Assembly: GCF_000621625.1 (NCBI RefSeq)
Contig: NZ_JHXV01000032.1
Location: forward strand, 1-55,100
From: Crocinitomix catalasitica ATCC 23190
Lineage (GTDB): Bacteria > Bacteroidota > Bacteroidia > Flavobacteriales_D > Crocinitomicaceae
DNA: 55,100 bases
Direction: 5' to 3'
Part shown: piece after piece, positions 19,018-27,322 of the stretch
How positions within the stretch are numbered: the first letter of the stretch is position 1
Layout of the letters: every line of letters begins with the position of its first letter
The notes under the pieces: model-generated
The model's input: the letters and a program-made list of their open reading frames with translations, nothing else
The model's database searches: none
Told to the model about the DNA's origin: nothing
Made by a program: the position numbers and the translations under genes

Positions 19018-21069
19018 ATGACAAAATTATTAGGGATACTAACCGGATTGTTTATAGTGACAGTTGGCTTCACACAGGGAAAAATGACACCAGAACTTTT
19101 GTGGAAACTAAAGAGAGTTGGAAATATTCAAGTTTCACCTGATCATAAACAAATACTTTTTAGTCTAAAAACGTACAGTTTAAAAGAGAATAAAGGTGAA
19201 AGTGAGTTGTATGTAATGCCAATTTCTGGTGGTGAACCAAAGCAAATAACAGATCTACCAGGGAGTGAATTTAATGCACTGTGGCGTCCAGATGGCAAAA
19301 AGATCGGTTTTTTAGCGAAATCTCCTACAGAGGGGACTGTTCAGATTTTTGAAATGAATCCTGACGGAACCGAATTAATTCAAATTTCAAAAGAGAATGG
19401 TCAAAATATGACTGGGTTCAAATATTTTGATGATGGTAAAAAAATACTTTTCACTGCAGATGTTAAAATGGAGCGTGTGAATTCGAATGAAACTGAAAAA
19501 GATTTAAAATTGTCAAATGCTCGCGTTATTGATGATTTGATGTATCGTCATTGGGGAGAATGGAATACAGGGCTTCGTTCACATATTTTTGTCGCAGTTC
19601 TTCAAGATGGATTAATGCAAGGCCGGGGTGTTGATATTTTAAAAGGTGAATTGATTGATTCGCCAATGAAGCCATTTGGTGGTATGGAGCAAATTGCAAC
19701 TTCACCTGATGGGAATTCCGTTGTTTATACTGCGAAACGATCAAAAGGAATGCAATATGCAATTAGTACGAATTCTGAAATCTATAATTACGATTTGCTA
19801 TTAGGTGGTACTTCTAATATGTCAAAAGGTAATATGGGTTATGATACAGAGCCTGTTTATTATAAAGATGGAAGTAAAATTGCTTGGCTTGCAATGGAGC
19901 AAGATGGTTTTGAGTCTGATAAAAATGATATTATCGTTTACGATTATAAAAGCGGTCTAAAAACGAATATTACGGATGACGAAGATATTACTGTTTCAAG
20001 TTTTATTTGGGGCGAGAATAATGAAATAATTTATTTTTTAGCTGTGAAGAATGCTACTTATCAAGTTTTTGTTTATGATTTTAAAAAGTCGAAAGTAAAA
20101 CAGTTAACAGAGGGAATGCACAATTATACATCTATTGCATTTGCTGGTGATAAATTAGTTGCTGGCAAACAATCGATGAATGATCCTACGGATATTTTTA
20201 GTATCGATTTAAAAACTGGAAAAGATAAACAATTGACTGCGGTAAATAAAGAAATTTATGATACCATTCAAAAAAGTCGTGTTGAAGAACGGTGGGTAGA
20301 AACATCTGATGGGTTAACCGAATTAGTTTGGGTAATTTATCCACCTGATTTTGATCCTAAAAAAGTGTATCCTGCTTTGCTTTATTGTCAAGGAGGTCCT
20401 CAAAGTGCCGTGAGTCAGTTCTTCTCTTATAGATGGAATTTTCAATTAATGGCAGCAAACGACTATATTATTATTGCGCCTAATAGACGTGGATTGCCAG
20501 GGTTTGGACAAGTTTGGAATGATGATATTTCTGGAGATTGGGGTGGTCAACCAATTCGTGATTACTTATCGGCAGTTGATGCATTAGTGAAAGAACCATA
20601 TATTGATGAAAATAGAGTTGGTGCGGTTGGAGCAAGTTATGGTGGGTATTCTGTTTATTATTTAGCAGGTGTTCATGAGGATAGATTTAAATGTTTTGTA
20701 TCGCACTGTGGTCTTTTTAATCTTGAAAGTTGGTATGGTACCACGGAGGAATTGTTTTTTGCGAATAAAGATATTGGAGGACCTTATTACAATGCAATCA
20801 AGCCAAGAAGTTACGAGAAGTATTCTCCGCATAAATTAGTCCAAAACTGGAATACGCCTATGTTGATTTTTCATGGGGAAAAAGATTTTAGAGTACCTCT
20901 AAATCAAGGTTTGGAAGCGTTTCAAGCGCTGCAAATCAAAGGAATTGATAGTCGAATGATATTGTTTCCTGAAGAAAATCATTGGGTATTGTCCCCGCAA
21001 AACGGTGTGTTTTGGCATAGAGAATATTATAAATGGTTAGATAAATATTTGAAGGAACCTCGTCAATAA
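19018..21069 (+). CDS. S9 family prolyl oligopeptidase / dipeptidyl aminopeptidase-like
   Basis: The product has 683 residues. A signal peptide (about 1-21, ending FTQG) is followed by a WD40-like beta-propeller (about 30-400, repeated SPDGKKI-type blades) and a C-terminal alpha/beta hydrolase. The catalytic triad is visible: Ser540 in GASYGG, Asp623 in HGEKDFRVP and His655 in ENHWV. It is likely a periplasmic exo- or oligopeptidase. Its start lies one base after the permease stop, so it shares that transcript. The exact specificity (DPP IV, acylaminoacyl or prolyl) cannot be fixed. Confidence 0.92.
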   Translation: MTKLLGILTGLFIVTVGFTQGKMTPELLWKLKRVGNIQVSPDHKQILFSLKTYSLKENKGESELYVMPISGGEPKQITDLPGSEFNALWRPDGKKIGFLAKSPTEGTVQIFEMNPDGTELIQISKENGQNMTGFKYFDDGKKILFTADVKMERVNSNETEKDLKLSNARVIDDLMYRHWGEWNTGLRSHIFVAVLQDGLMQGRGVDILKGELIDSPMKPFGGMEQIATSPDGNSVVYTAKRSKGMQYAISTNSEIYNYDLLLGGTSNMSKGNMGYDTEPVYYKDGSKIAWLAMEQDGFESDKNDIIVYDYKSGLKTNITDDEDITVSSFIWGENNEIIYFLAVKNATYQVFVYDFKKSKVKQLTEGMHNYTSIAFAGDKLVAGKQSMNDPTDIFSIDLKTGKDKQLTAVNKEIYDTIQKSRVEERWVETSDGLTELVWVIYPPDFDPKKVYPALLYCQGGPQSAVSQFFSYRWNFQLMAANDYIIIAPNRRGLPGFGQVWNDDISGDWGGQPIRDYLSAVDALVKEPYIDENRVGAVGASYGGYSVYYLAGVHEDRFKCFVSHCGLFNLESWYGTTEELFFANKDIGGPYYNAIKPRSYEKYSPHKLVQNWNTPMLIFHGEKDFRVPLNQGLEAFQALQIKGIDSRMILFPEENHWVLSPQNGVFWHREYYKWLDKYLKEPRQ

Positions 21070-21173
21070 TTGATGTAAAAAGAACAGATCGAAATAATTA
21101 ATAAAAATTACCGTTTGGCCTGTAACTTTAAACCTATTGCTCCGTCTTTAATTTTATAGATAAAAAATTTGAA

Positions 21174-23537
21174 ATGCAAAAATTAAAATTAACTCTCCTT
21201 TTTACATTATTGTCGGTCTTTGTTATCGCACAAGAAAAAGCTACCTTAAGTGGTAATTTAAAATCACTCGAGTCGGGTGAAGATGTGATAGGTGCGAGAA
21301 TTGTTGTCGAAGAATTACCAGGTACCGGCGCTGTAACAAATGTCTATGGGTTCTATTCTTTAACTTTACCAAAGGGTGTTTATACAATTACTTATCGTTC
21401 TATTGGTTTCGACCAAGTGACGGTAAAGGTCGATCTGAATGATGATCTGGTAAAGAATTTAGAATTAAAGGAAGAGGGAAGGCTTTTTGGTGAAGTGACA
21501 GTGACAGCTGAGAAGCAAGATGAAAATATCAAGTCTACAGAAATGGGGGTTGATAAAATTAATGTAAAAGACATCGAAAATATCCCCGTGCTTTTTGGGG
21601 AGAAAGATATCCTTAAAACAATGCAATTAATGCCTGGCGTTAAATCTGCAGGTGAAGGTAGTGCAGGGTTTTTCGTTCGAGGTGGATCTGCTGATCAAAA
21701 CTTAATTCTATTAGATGGTGCCCCAGTTTATAATGCGTCTCATTTATTAGGCTTCTTTTCAGTATTTAATTCGGATGCTCTAAAAGATGTTAAGCTATAT
21801 AAAGGTAGTGCTCCTGCTCAATTTGGTGGTAGACTGGCTTCTGTGATGGATATCAATATGAAAGAGGGGAATATGAAGCGTTTATCAGTAAGTGGAGGTA
21901 TAGGATTGATTTCCTCTAAATTAACCATAGAAGCACCTATTGTAAAAGATAAAGGTTCATTCATTCTTTCTGGAAGAAGAACCTATTTAGATGTGTTTAG
22001 AGGATTGTCAAAAAATGAAGCTGCAAAATCTGCAACACTCTATTTTTATGATTTGAATGCCAAAGCAAATTATAGATTAAGTGATAAGGATCGCGTTTTT
22101 ATATCTGGATATTTCGGTCGTGATAAATTTGGTTTTGACGATCAAATAGGATTCGATTGGGGGAATATTACAGGAACTGCAAGGTGGAATCATTTGTATT
22201 CAGATAAATTGTTTGGGAATACTTCTTTAATCTTTTCGAATTATAATTACAAGATCAAGTTTGGTACAAATGATGAGACTTTTGAAATCGGATCTGAAAT
22301 TCAAGATTGGAACTTAAAGGAGGATTTTGATTATTATTTGAATAGTAATAATACATTAAGTTTTGGAGGGAATATGATTTATCATACCTTCAAACCTGGA
22401 CAAGTTGAAACAGGTTCGGATATCGGTTTTGAATTGAATGATATTGAGAATAGTTATTCGCTCGAGTCAGCTTTGTATTTGTCTAATGAGCAAAAAATTA
22501 AGAAACGATTATCGCTAATCTACGGTATTCGTTATTCTAATTTTATGCAATTAGGTCCTGGTGATATCTTTTCATACGATGAAGATGGGAATAAAACAGC
22601 TACAGAAACCTACGGTGACTGGGAGAAAGTTGCAGCTTACAATGGGTTCGCACCAAGAGCGTCGATGAATTTTAATGTTGATGAAAAGAGTTCTGTAAAA
22701 GCTTCTTATTCTAGAACTTACCAATATTTGCATTTATTGTCAAATACAACAAGTAGCACACCTACAGATGTTTGGGTGCCTTCTAGTAATAATATTAAGC
22801 CGCAAATTTCCGATCAAGTTTCATTGGGGTATTTTAGAAACTTCATGGATAATATGCTTGAGTTTTCTACTGAGGTTTATTATAAGGATATGCAGAACAC
22901 AATCGATTATAGAGACGGTGCAAACGTAACTTTGAATCCTGAAGTTGAAGGTGAGTTGTTATATGGTGTTGGACGGGCTTATGGAGTTGAGTTTTTATTG
23001 AGAAAACGAAAAGGTAAATTCACAGGTTGGGTTACTTATACTTTAGCACGTACCGAGCGTCAATTTGATGAGATAAATAATGGAGAATGGTATGCTGCAA
23101 AACAAGATCGTACACATGATATTTCAATTGTAGCAATGTATAATTTTACTGATCGAATTTCAGCTTCTGCTACTTGGGTTTATTACACAGGTAATGCCGT
23201 TACATTCCCAAGTGGTAAGTACGAAGTGATGGAACAGGAAGTGTTTTTGTATTCTGAAAGAAATGGATATAGAATGCCGGATTACCATAGATTAGATTTA
23301 GGTTTGACCTTGCACAATAAGAAGTATAAAATGGTTCCCGATCCAATTTCAGGTGAAGAGGTGCAGGTAGAGAAAAGATTCCAGTCGAGTTGGAATTTCT
23401 CAGTATACAATGCTTATGCACGTGAGAATGCTTATTCTATTCGATTTCAAGCAAATGAAGAGACGGGGCAAACAGAAGCAATTCAGTTGTCTTTATTCAA
23501 AATTGTGCCATCAATTAGTTATAATTTTACATTCTAA
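21174..23537 (+). CDS. TonB-dependent receptor with carboxypeptidase-like N-terminal domain
   Basis: The 787-residue product has a signal peptide (1-19, ending FVIAQ), a carboxypeptidase D regulatory-like domain (about 24-100), a plug with ILKTMQLMPGVKSAGEGSAGFFVRGG and NLILLDGAPVYN, and a 22-strand outer-membrane barrel ending in alternating residues (IVPSISYNFTF). It would import a substrate across the outer membrane using TonB energy. Two DUF4249 lipoproteins follow directly (5 bases, then 1 base), a common pairing in Bacteroidota that lacks the SusD partner of glycan systems. The ligand is unknown. Confidence 0.93.
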   Translation: MQKLKLTLLFTLLSVFVIAQEKATLSGNLKSLESGEDVIGARIVVEELPGTGAVTNVYGFYSLTLPKGVYTITYRSIGFDQVTVKVDLNDDLVKNLELKEEGRLFGEVTVTAEKQDENIKSTEMGVDKINVKDIENIPVLFGEKDILKTMQLMPGVKSAGEGSAGFFVRGGSADQNLILLDGAPVYNASHLLGFFSVFNSDALKDVKLYKGSAPAQFGGRLASVMDINMKEGNMKRLSVSGGIGLISSKLTIEAPIVKDKGSFILSGRRTYLDVFRGLSKNEAAKSATLYFYDLNAKANYRLSDKDRVFISGYFGRDKFGFDDQIGFDWGNITGTARWNHLYSDKLFGNTSLIFSNYNYKIKFGTNDETFEIGSEIQDWNLKEDFDYYLNSNNTLSFGGNMIYHTFKPGQVETGSDIGFELNDIENSYSLESALYLSNEQKIKKRLSLIYGIRYSNFMQLGPGDIFSYDEDGNKTATETYGDWEKVAAYNGFAPRASMNFNVDEKSSVKASYSRTYQYLHLLSNTTSSTPTDVWVPSSNNIKPQISDQVSLGYFRNFMDNMLEFSTEVYYKDMQNTIDYRDGANVTLNPEVEGELLYGVGRAYGVEFLLRKRKGKFTGWVTYTLARTERQFDEINNGEWYAAKQDRTHDISIVAMYNFTDRISASATWVYYTGNAVTFPSGKYEVMEQEVFLYSERNGYRMPDYHRLDLGLTLHNKKYKMVPDPISGEEVQVEKRFQSSWNFSVYNAYARENAYSIRFQANEETGQTEAIQLSLFKIVPSISYNFTF

Positions 23538-23542
23538 ATAAT

Positions 23543-24346
23543 ATGAAAAATAGATTTAATAAAATATTAGTTTTATCATCCGTTTTTGCATTCGTAGCGT
23601 GTGAAAAAGTGATTGATATTGAGTTGCAAGAGTCAGATAAAAAGATAGTCGTTGAAGCAAATATGCGAAGCTTTGCAGGTGAGAGCTATGTGCTCTTGTC
23701 TGAAACAGTAAGTTCTGATGATAGTAATTCGAATAAAAAGATATCGGGAGGTACTGTCTTTGTAAAGGATGGTGCTGGGGTTGAATATGAGTTCGTTGAG
23801 TCGGTAGAAGTGCCTGGGCGATATTTAAACCCAAGTTTTGTTCTGAATGAGAATGATACTTATGATTTAACTGTAAATGCGGCTGAAACAGTTTTGACTG
23901 CAAATGCGAAAACGAACGCTAAACCCGTTATTGATTCATTGACTTATATAATGCAAGTGGGTGGTTTTTTTGGGGAGACTGAAGATACTGCCTTCCTGGT
24001 TTTTTACAATTTTATGGACGATGTTGATGAGACTAATTATTATCGTATTCGGTCGTGGGTGAATGGTAAGGCAGATGAGAATTTCTATCTAACAGATGAT
24101 AAATTGTTTAATGGCTTACAAATTGTAGCTCCAATGTTTGGAACTCAAATTGGACCAAGAGATACTGTTTTTGTTGAATTACAGTCGATGGATGAAGCGA
24201 ATTTCACTTATTTGAATACGTTGTCTCTTAATCTTAGTCAAAGTGCTTTCGCTGCAGCGCCAGCTAATCCAGTGACGAATATTGAAAATGGTATTGGTTA
24301 TTTTGGTGCCTATACATTAGATACTTTAACACTCATTCTTCCGTAA
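23543..24346 (+). CDS. DUF4249 family lipoprotein, first copy
   Basis: This is a 267-residue lipoprotein with signal and lipobox FAFVACEKVIDIEL (lipidated Cys at about 20). DUF4249 proteins accompany TonB receptors with a carboxypeptidase-like domain and are presumed to sit on the outer membrane as partners of the receptor. The body is beta-rich. The C-terminus has the block AAPANPVTNIENGIGYFGAYTLDTLTLILP, cited here only as a family landmark at about 238-267. It starts 5 bases after the receptor and is closely related to the next gene. Confidence 0.88.
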   Translation: MKNRFNKILVLSSVFAFVACEKVIDIELQESDKKIVVEANMRSFAGESYVLLSETVSSDDSNSNKKISGGTVFVKDGAGVEYEFVESVEVPGRYLNPSFVLNENDTYDLTVNAAETVLTANAKTNAKPVIDSLTYIMQVGGFFGETEDTAFLVFYNFMDDVDETNYYRIRSWVNGKADENFYLTDDKLFNGLQIVAPMFGTQIGPRDTVFVELQSMDEANFTYLNTLSLNLSQSAFAAAPANPVTNIENGIGYFGAYTLDTLTLILP

Positions 24347-24347
24347 G

Positions 24348-25145
24348 ATGAAGTTGTTTGGCAAACTCCAACTGTTAGTTGTTTCTCTAATGATTATTGC
24401 TTGTCAAAAGGTGATTGACTTGCCATTAAATGATGCGGATGTTGAATATGTGGTTGAGGTTACAGCTAAGAACTATGTCGGTGCTAATTTTGCTAAATTA
24501 AGTTTGTCTGGAAAAGTGACCAATGACGGTAATTATGATTTATTGTCTGGTGGAACAATTCAGGTGACGGATGAAAGTGGGAATGTTTATGATTTTTTAG
24601 AAACAGAACCAGGTTTGTATCATGCTGATGGTTTTCAGGTTCTGCCTTCCACTAAATATTTCTTAGATGTTAAGATTGCTGATAAGCATATTACTTCTAA
24701 AACTCAAACCTTCAAGAAGCCTAAAATTGACTCTTTGTCTTATCAAATGTTGGTAGGAGGAATTGGAGGCATTTCAAAAGATACTAGTTACTTGATAGCG
24801 TTTCATTCTGTCGATGCTGCTGATGAAAAGAATTATTATTGGGTTAAAATTTACAGGAATGGTGAGGAGAATGAAGGTTTTTATCTCGGGAATGACGATT
24901 TCATAAATGGTCAATATTATTTCGCTTATTTCTTTGGGTCGGAAGCAAAACGTAATGATACGGTCTTGGTCGAATTGATCGGTGTTGATGCTGCTAATTA
25001 TGACTATTTACTAGGTGTATCAAATATTATTAACGACAGTGGATTAGGTGTTGCACCGGCAAATCCACCATCGAATTTAACAGGAACAGGGTTTGGTTAT
25101 TTTGGACTATATATGGTTGATACCATGTCTGTAATTATCCCTTAA
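24348..25145 (+). CDS. DUF4249 family lipoprotein, second copy
   Basis: This 265-residue lipoprotein has signal and lipobox LMIIACQKVIDLPL. It aligns with the preceding protein over its whole length: the CxKVID start, the GGT-V(D) segment, KP-IDSLTY/SLSYQM followed by GG, the DE-NYY block and the APANPP..GYFG ending. The two are a tandem duplication that has diverged strongly. The start lies one base after the first copy. The pair probably acts with the receptor upstream. The transcript is closed by the terminator at 25238. Confidence 0.88.
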   Translation: MKLFGKLQLLVVSLMIIACQKVIDLPLNDADVEYVVEVTAKNYVGANFAKLSLSGKVTNDGNYDLLSGGTIQVTDESGNVYDFLETEPGLYHADGFQVLPSTKYFLDVKIADKHITSKTQTFKKPKIDSLSYQMLVGGIGGISKDTSYLIAFHSVDAADEKNYYWVKIYRNGEENEGFYLGNDDFINGQYYFAYFFGSEAKRNDTVLVELIGVDAANYDYLLGVSNIINDSGLGVAPANPPSNLTGTGFGYFGLYMVDTMSVIIP

Positions 25146-25237
25146 TTCGAATTTTATCGATCGACTTTCGTAGCGATATAAAAACATCTCAGTTCGACCA
25201 TTTTAGATGTTTATAATCGAACTTAGAATAAAATATT

Positions 25238-25271
25238 AAACCCGTTGACAAATCTGTCAACGGGTTTTTTT
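25238..25271 (+). terminator. Rho-independent terminator after the TonB/DUF4249 operon
   Basis: A 13-bp perfect stem (AAACCCGTTGACA with TGTCAACGGGTTT) around an AATC loop is followed by a T-run. It separates the receptor operon from the dcw cluster. Confidence 0.9.
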
Positions 25272-25381
25272 CTGTCCGAAAAATTGCAATTAGACTTCTT
25301 CCTAGGATTCAAATTTGAATTTCATGTAAGTGAATTTAACTTTTGAAAAAGTCATTTTTTATTCACAATTGAAAAAAATAA

Positions 25382-25515
25382 CCCACAAATTACCACTTTA
25401 ATATTTTTGCCTTAAAGTCACTGTTTGTGGTAACTTTTGATTATGTTTGTAGTATACAAATAGTAAATCATCCTTAAAGTTATCAACAATACTATATTTG
25501 GTGGTAATTTGTGGG
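25382..25515 (+). promoter_or_regulatory. Promoter and putative MraZ operator of the dcw cluster
   Basis: GTGGTAATTTGTGGG at 25501-25515 is a pair of GTGG units 10 bases apart. Its exact reverse complement is at 25382-25396, and a single GTGGTAAC lies between them at 25427-25434. A -7 box TATATTTG (25493-25500) touches the right-hand pair, so a protein bound there would cover the transcription start. MraZ proteins are known to bind short G-rich repeats with 10-base period ahead of mraZ and to repress the operon. The match in spacing and place supports the same here; binding itself is inference. The 25272-25381 stretch shows nothing else. Confidence 0.6.
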
Positions 25516-25543
25516 AGTTTAATATTTATTTTTACATTCTAAT

Positions 25544-26005
25544 ATGAACGGACTAGTCGGAGAATACGAATGCAAGCTTGATGCTAAAGGGAGGTTTCTC
25601 TTCCCTGCGGGATTGCGCAAGCAATTGGATCCTTCGGCGAATGAGGTTTTTATGATGAACAAAGGTTTTGAGAATTGTCTTTCAATTTATCCCATGAATG
25701 AGTGGGAGAAAGTGAGTGGTAAATTATCGAAGTTGAATTTGTTTAAGCCTAAGAATCGAATGTTCTACAGATTGTTTCATCAAGGTGCTAAGCAATTGAC
25801 GCTTGACCGAACAGGTCGATTGTTGATTCCTACGGCTTTGATGGAGCGAATTGGATTAAATAAAGATATAATGTTAACCGCCTACAATGACCGAATAGAG
25901 ATTTGGGATAAATCAGAGTACTTCGCTGTACTGGATGAGAACATGAGTGATTTCTCTGATTTGGCCGATGAGGTTATGGGAGAAATTGGCTCAGATGACG
26001 AATAG
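25544..26005 (+). CDS. mraZ: Transcriptional regulator MraZ
   Basis: The product has 153 residues and two SpoVT/AbrB-like halves, each with the DxxxR motif: DAKGR near 13-17 and DRTGR near 89-93. MraZ forms a ring and binds repeats in its own promoter. It is the first gene of the dcw cluster and overlaps rsmH by 11 bases. Two GTGG repeats lie 29-43 bases ahead of its ATG, consistent with autoregulation. Confidence 0.95.
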   Translation: MNGLVGEYECKLDAKGRFLFPAGLRKQLDPSANEVFMMNKGFENCLSIYPMNEWEKVSGKLSKLNLFKPKNRMFYRLFHQGAKQLTLDRTGRLLIPTALMERIGLNKDIMLTAYNDRIEIWDKSEYFAVLDENMSDFSDLADEVMGEIGSDDE

Positions 26006-26912
26006 TGGATATCACATACCTGTATTGTTTAAAGCTTCTATTGATGGATTGCAAATCGCAAAAGACGATGTTGTAGTTGATGTTACGTTTGGAGGTGGAG
26101 GTCATTCTAGAGAGATTTTGAATCGCTTAGGTGATGATGGGGTTTTGATGGCTTTTGATCAAGATACGGATGCTGTAGCAAATGTAATTGATGATGAAAG
26201 GTTGGTTTTTGTAAATGCCAATTTTAGATTCTTAAGCAATTTTATTAAGTATTACGAATTAGAAACAGCAGATGCGATTTTAGCAGATTTGGGTGTTTCT
26301 TCTCATCAGTTTGATACGGGTGGTCGAGGTTTTTCGATTCGTGAAGAAGGTCGTTTGGATATGCGAATGAATCAGGATGCAAGGTTGACTGCTTATCAAG
26401 TGGTGAACAATTATCCTGAAAAAGAATTGTACCGCATCTTTAATTCTTTCGCAGATATTAAAAGTGTGCCAAGGTTGGTGCGTGATATAGTGGTTCGTCG
26501 TAAAGAGTCGCCAATCGAGTCAACTAAGGATTTGGTTGATCTTTTAAAAGATATAGTAAAAGGAAATAAGCAAACACAATATTTAGCGCAGGTTTTTCAA
26601 GCGATTAGAATTGAGGTGAATGATGAGATGGGTGCTTTGATGGATTTGTTAGAGCAGTCTGCAAAGATTTTAGAAGATGGTGGAAGGTTGGTTGTGATTT
26701 CATATCACTCTATTGAGGATCGGTTAGTAAAGAACTTTATACGCTCTGGCAATTTTACAGGAGTTTTGGAAAAGGATGATGTTTATGGTGTGGTGAAGAA
26801 ACCATTAACCGCTGTGAATAGAAAGCCTATAATTCCTACGGCTGAAGAGATCGCAATGAATCCAAGAGCGAGAAGTGCGAAAATGAGAATAGCGATAAAA
26901 GAAGCGGAATGA
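25995..26912 (+). CDS. rsmH: 16S rRNA (cytosine(1402)-N(4))-methyltransferase
   Basis: The 305-residue product opens MTNSGYHIPVLFKASIDGL. The SAM-binding motif DVTFGGGGHSREIL follows, then LADLGVSSHQFD and RGFSIREEGRLDMRMN, all RsmH hallmarks. It methylates C1402 of 16S rRNA in the ribosomal P site. I chose ATG 25995, inside the mraZ end; the frame is open 48 bases further up but those codons lie within mraZ and do not match the family. The last bases overlap the ftsL start. Confidence 0.95.
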   Translation: MTNSGYHIPVLFKASIDGLQIAKDDVVVDVTFGGGGHSREILNRLGDDGVLMAFDQDTDAVANVIDDERLVFVNANFRFLSNFIKYYELETADAILADLGVSSHQFDTGGRGFSIREEGRLDMRMNQDARLTAYQVVNNYPEKELYRIFNSFADIKSVPRLVRDIVVRRKESPIESTKDLVDLLKDIVKGNKQTQYLAQVFQAIRIEVNDEMGALMDLLEQSAKILEDGGRLVVISYHSIEDRLVKNFIRSGNFTGVLEKDDVYGVVKKPLTAVNRKPIIPTAEEIAMNPRARSAKMRIAIKEAE

Positions 26913-27322
26913 ATGAGTTTTTAGATAGAGCAGCTGCGGAATCTAAGGCTTCGAAAAAAGAAGTTGAGGATAAAAAGCGAATGGTTAGGTCGCGAAAGTT
27001 AATTGTTCAAATAATGAACGGAGACTTTTTGTCTCGTGACAATTTCGTGAAGAATTTGCCTTTTACTTTTTTTATTGGCTTTCTGCTAGTTGTGCTTATA
27101 GGGTGGGGGTATTATGCTGAGACAGTGACAAAAAAAGAAGTGAATCTAGAGCGTGAATTAGGGGAGTTAAATTCTGAGTACTTCACGTTGGGAAGTGCTT
27201 TTAATTCGCAAAGAGGTAGAAGGACGATTGCAGAAAAATTAAAAGGAACTGGTGTTAAGGAAGCGTTGACTTCGCCAAAGAAAATAAAAGTAAATAAATA
27301 CAACTTCGAGAGTGGAAGATAA
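26909..27322 (+). CDS. ftsL: FtsL-like cell division protein
   Basis: The product has 137 residues: a long basic N-terminal cytoplasmic tail (about 1-48), one membrane helix (about 49-68, FTFFIGFLLVVLIGWGYY) and a short periplasmic heptad region (TKKEVNLERELGELNSEY). Size, topology and position between rsmH and ftsI identify it as FtsL, which bridges FtsQ and the FtsWI synthase. The longer N-terminal tail is common in Bacteroidota. It overlaps both neighbours (4 and 11 bases). Confidence 0.85.
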   Translation: MNEFLDRAAAESKASKKEVEDKKRMVRSRKLIVQIMNGDFLSRDNFVKNLPFTFFIGFLLVVLIGWGYYAETVTKKEVNLERELGELNSEYFTLGSAFNSQRGRRTIAEKLKGTGVKEALTSPKKIKVNKYNFESGR

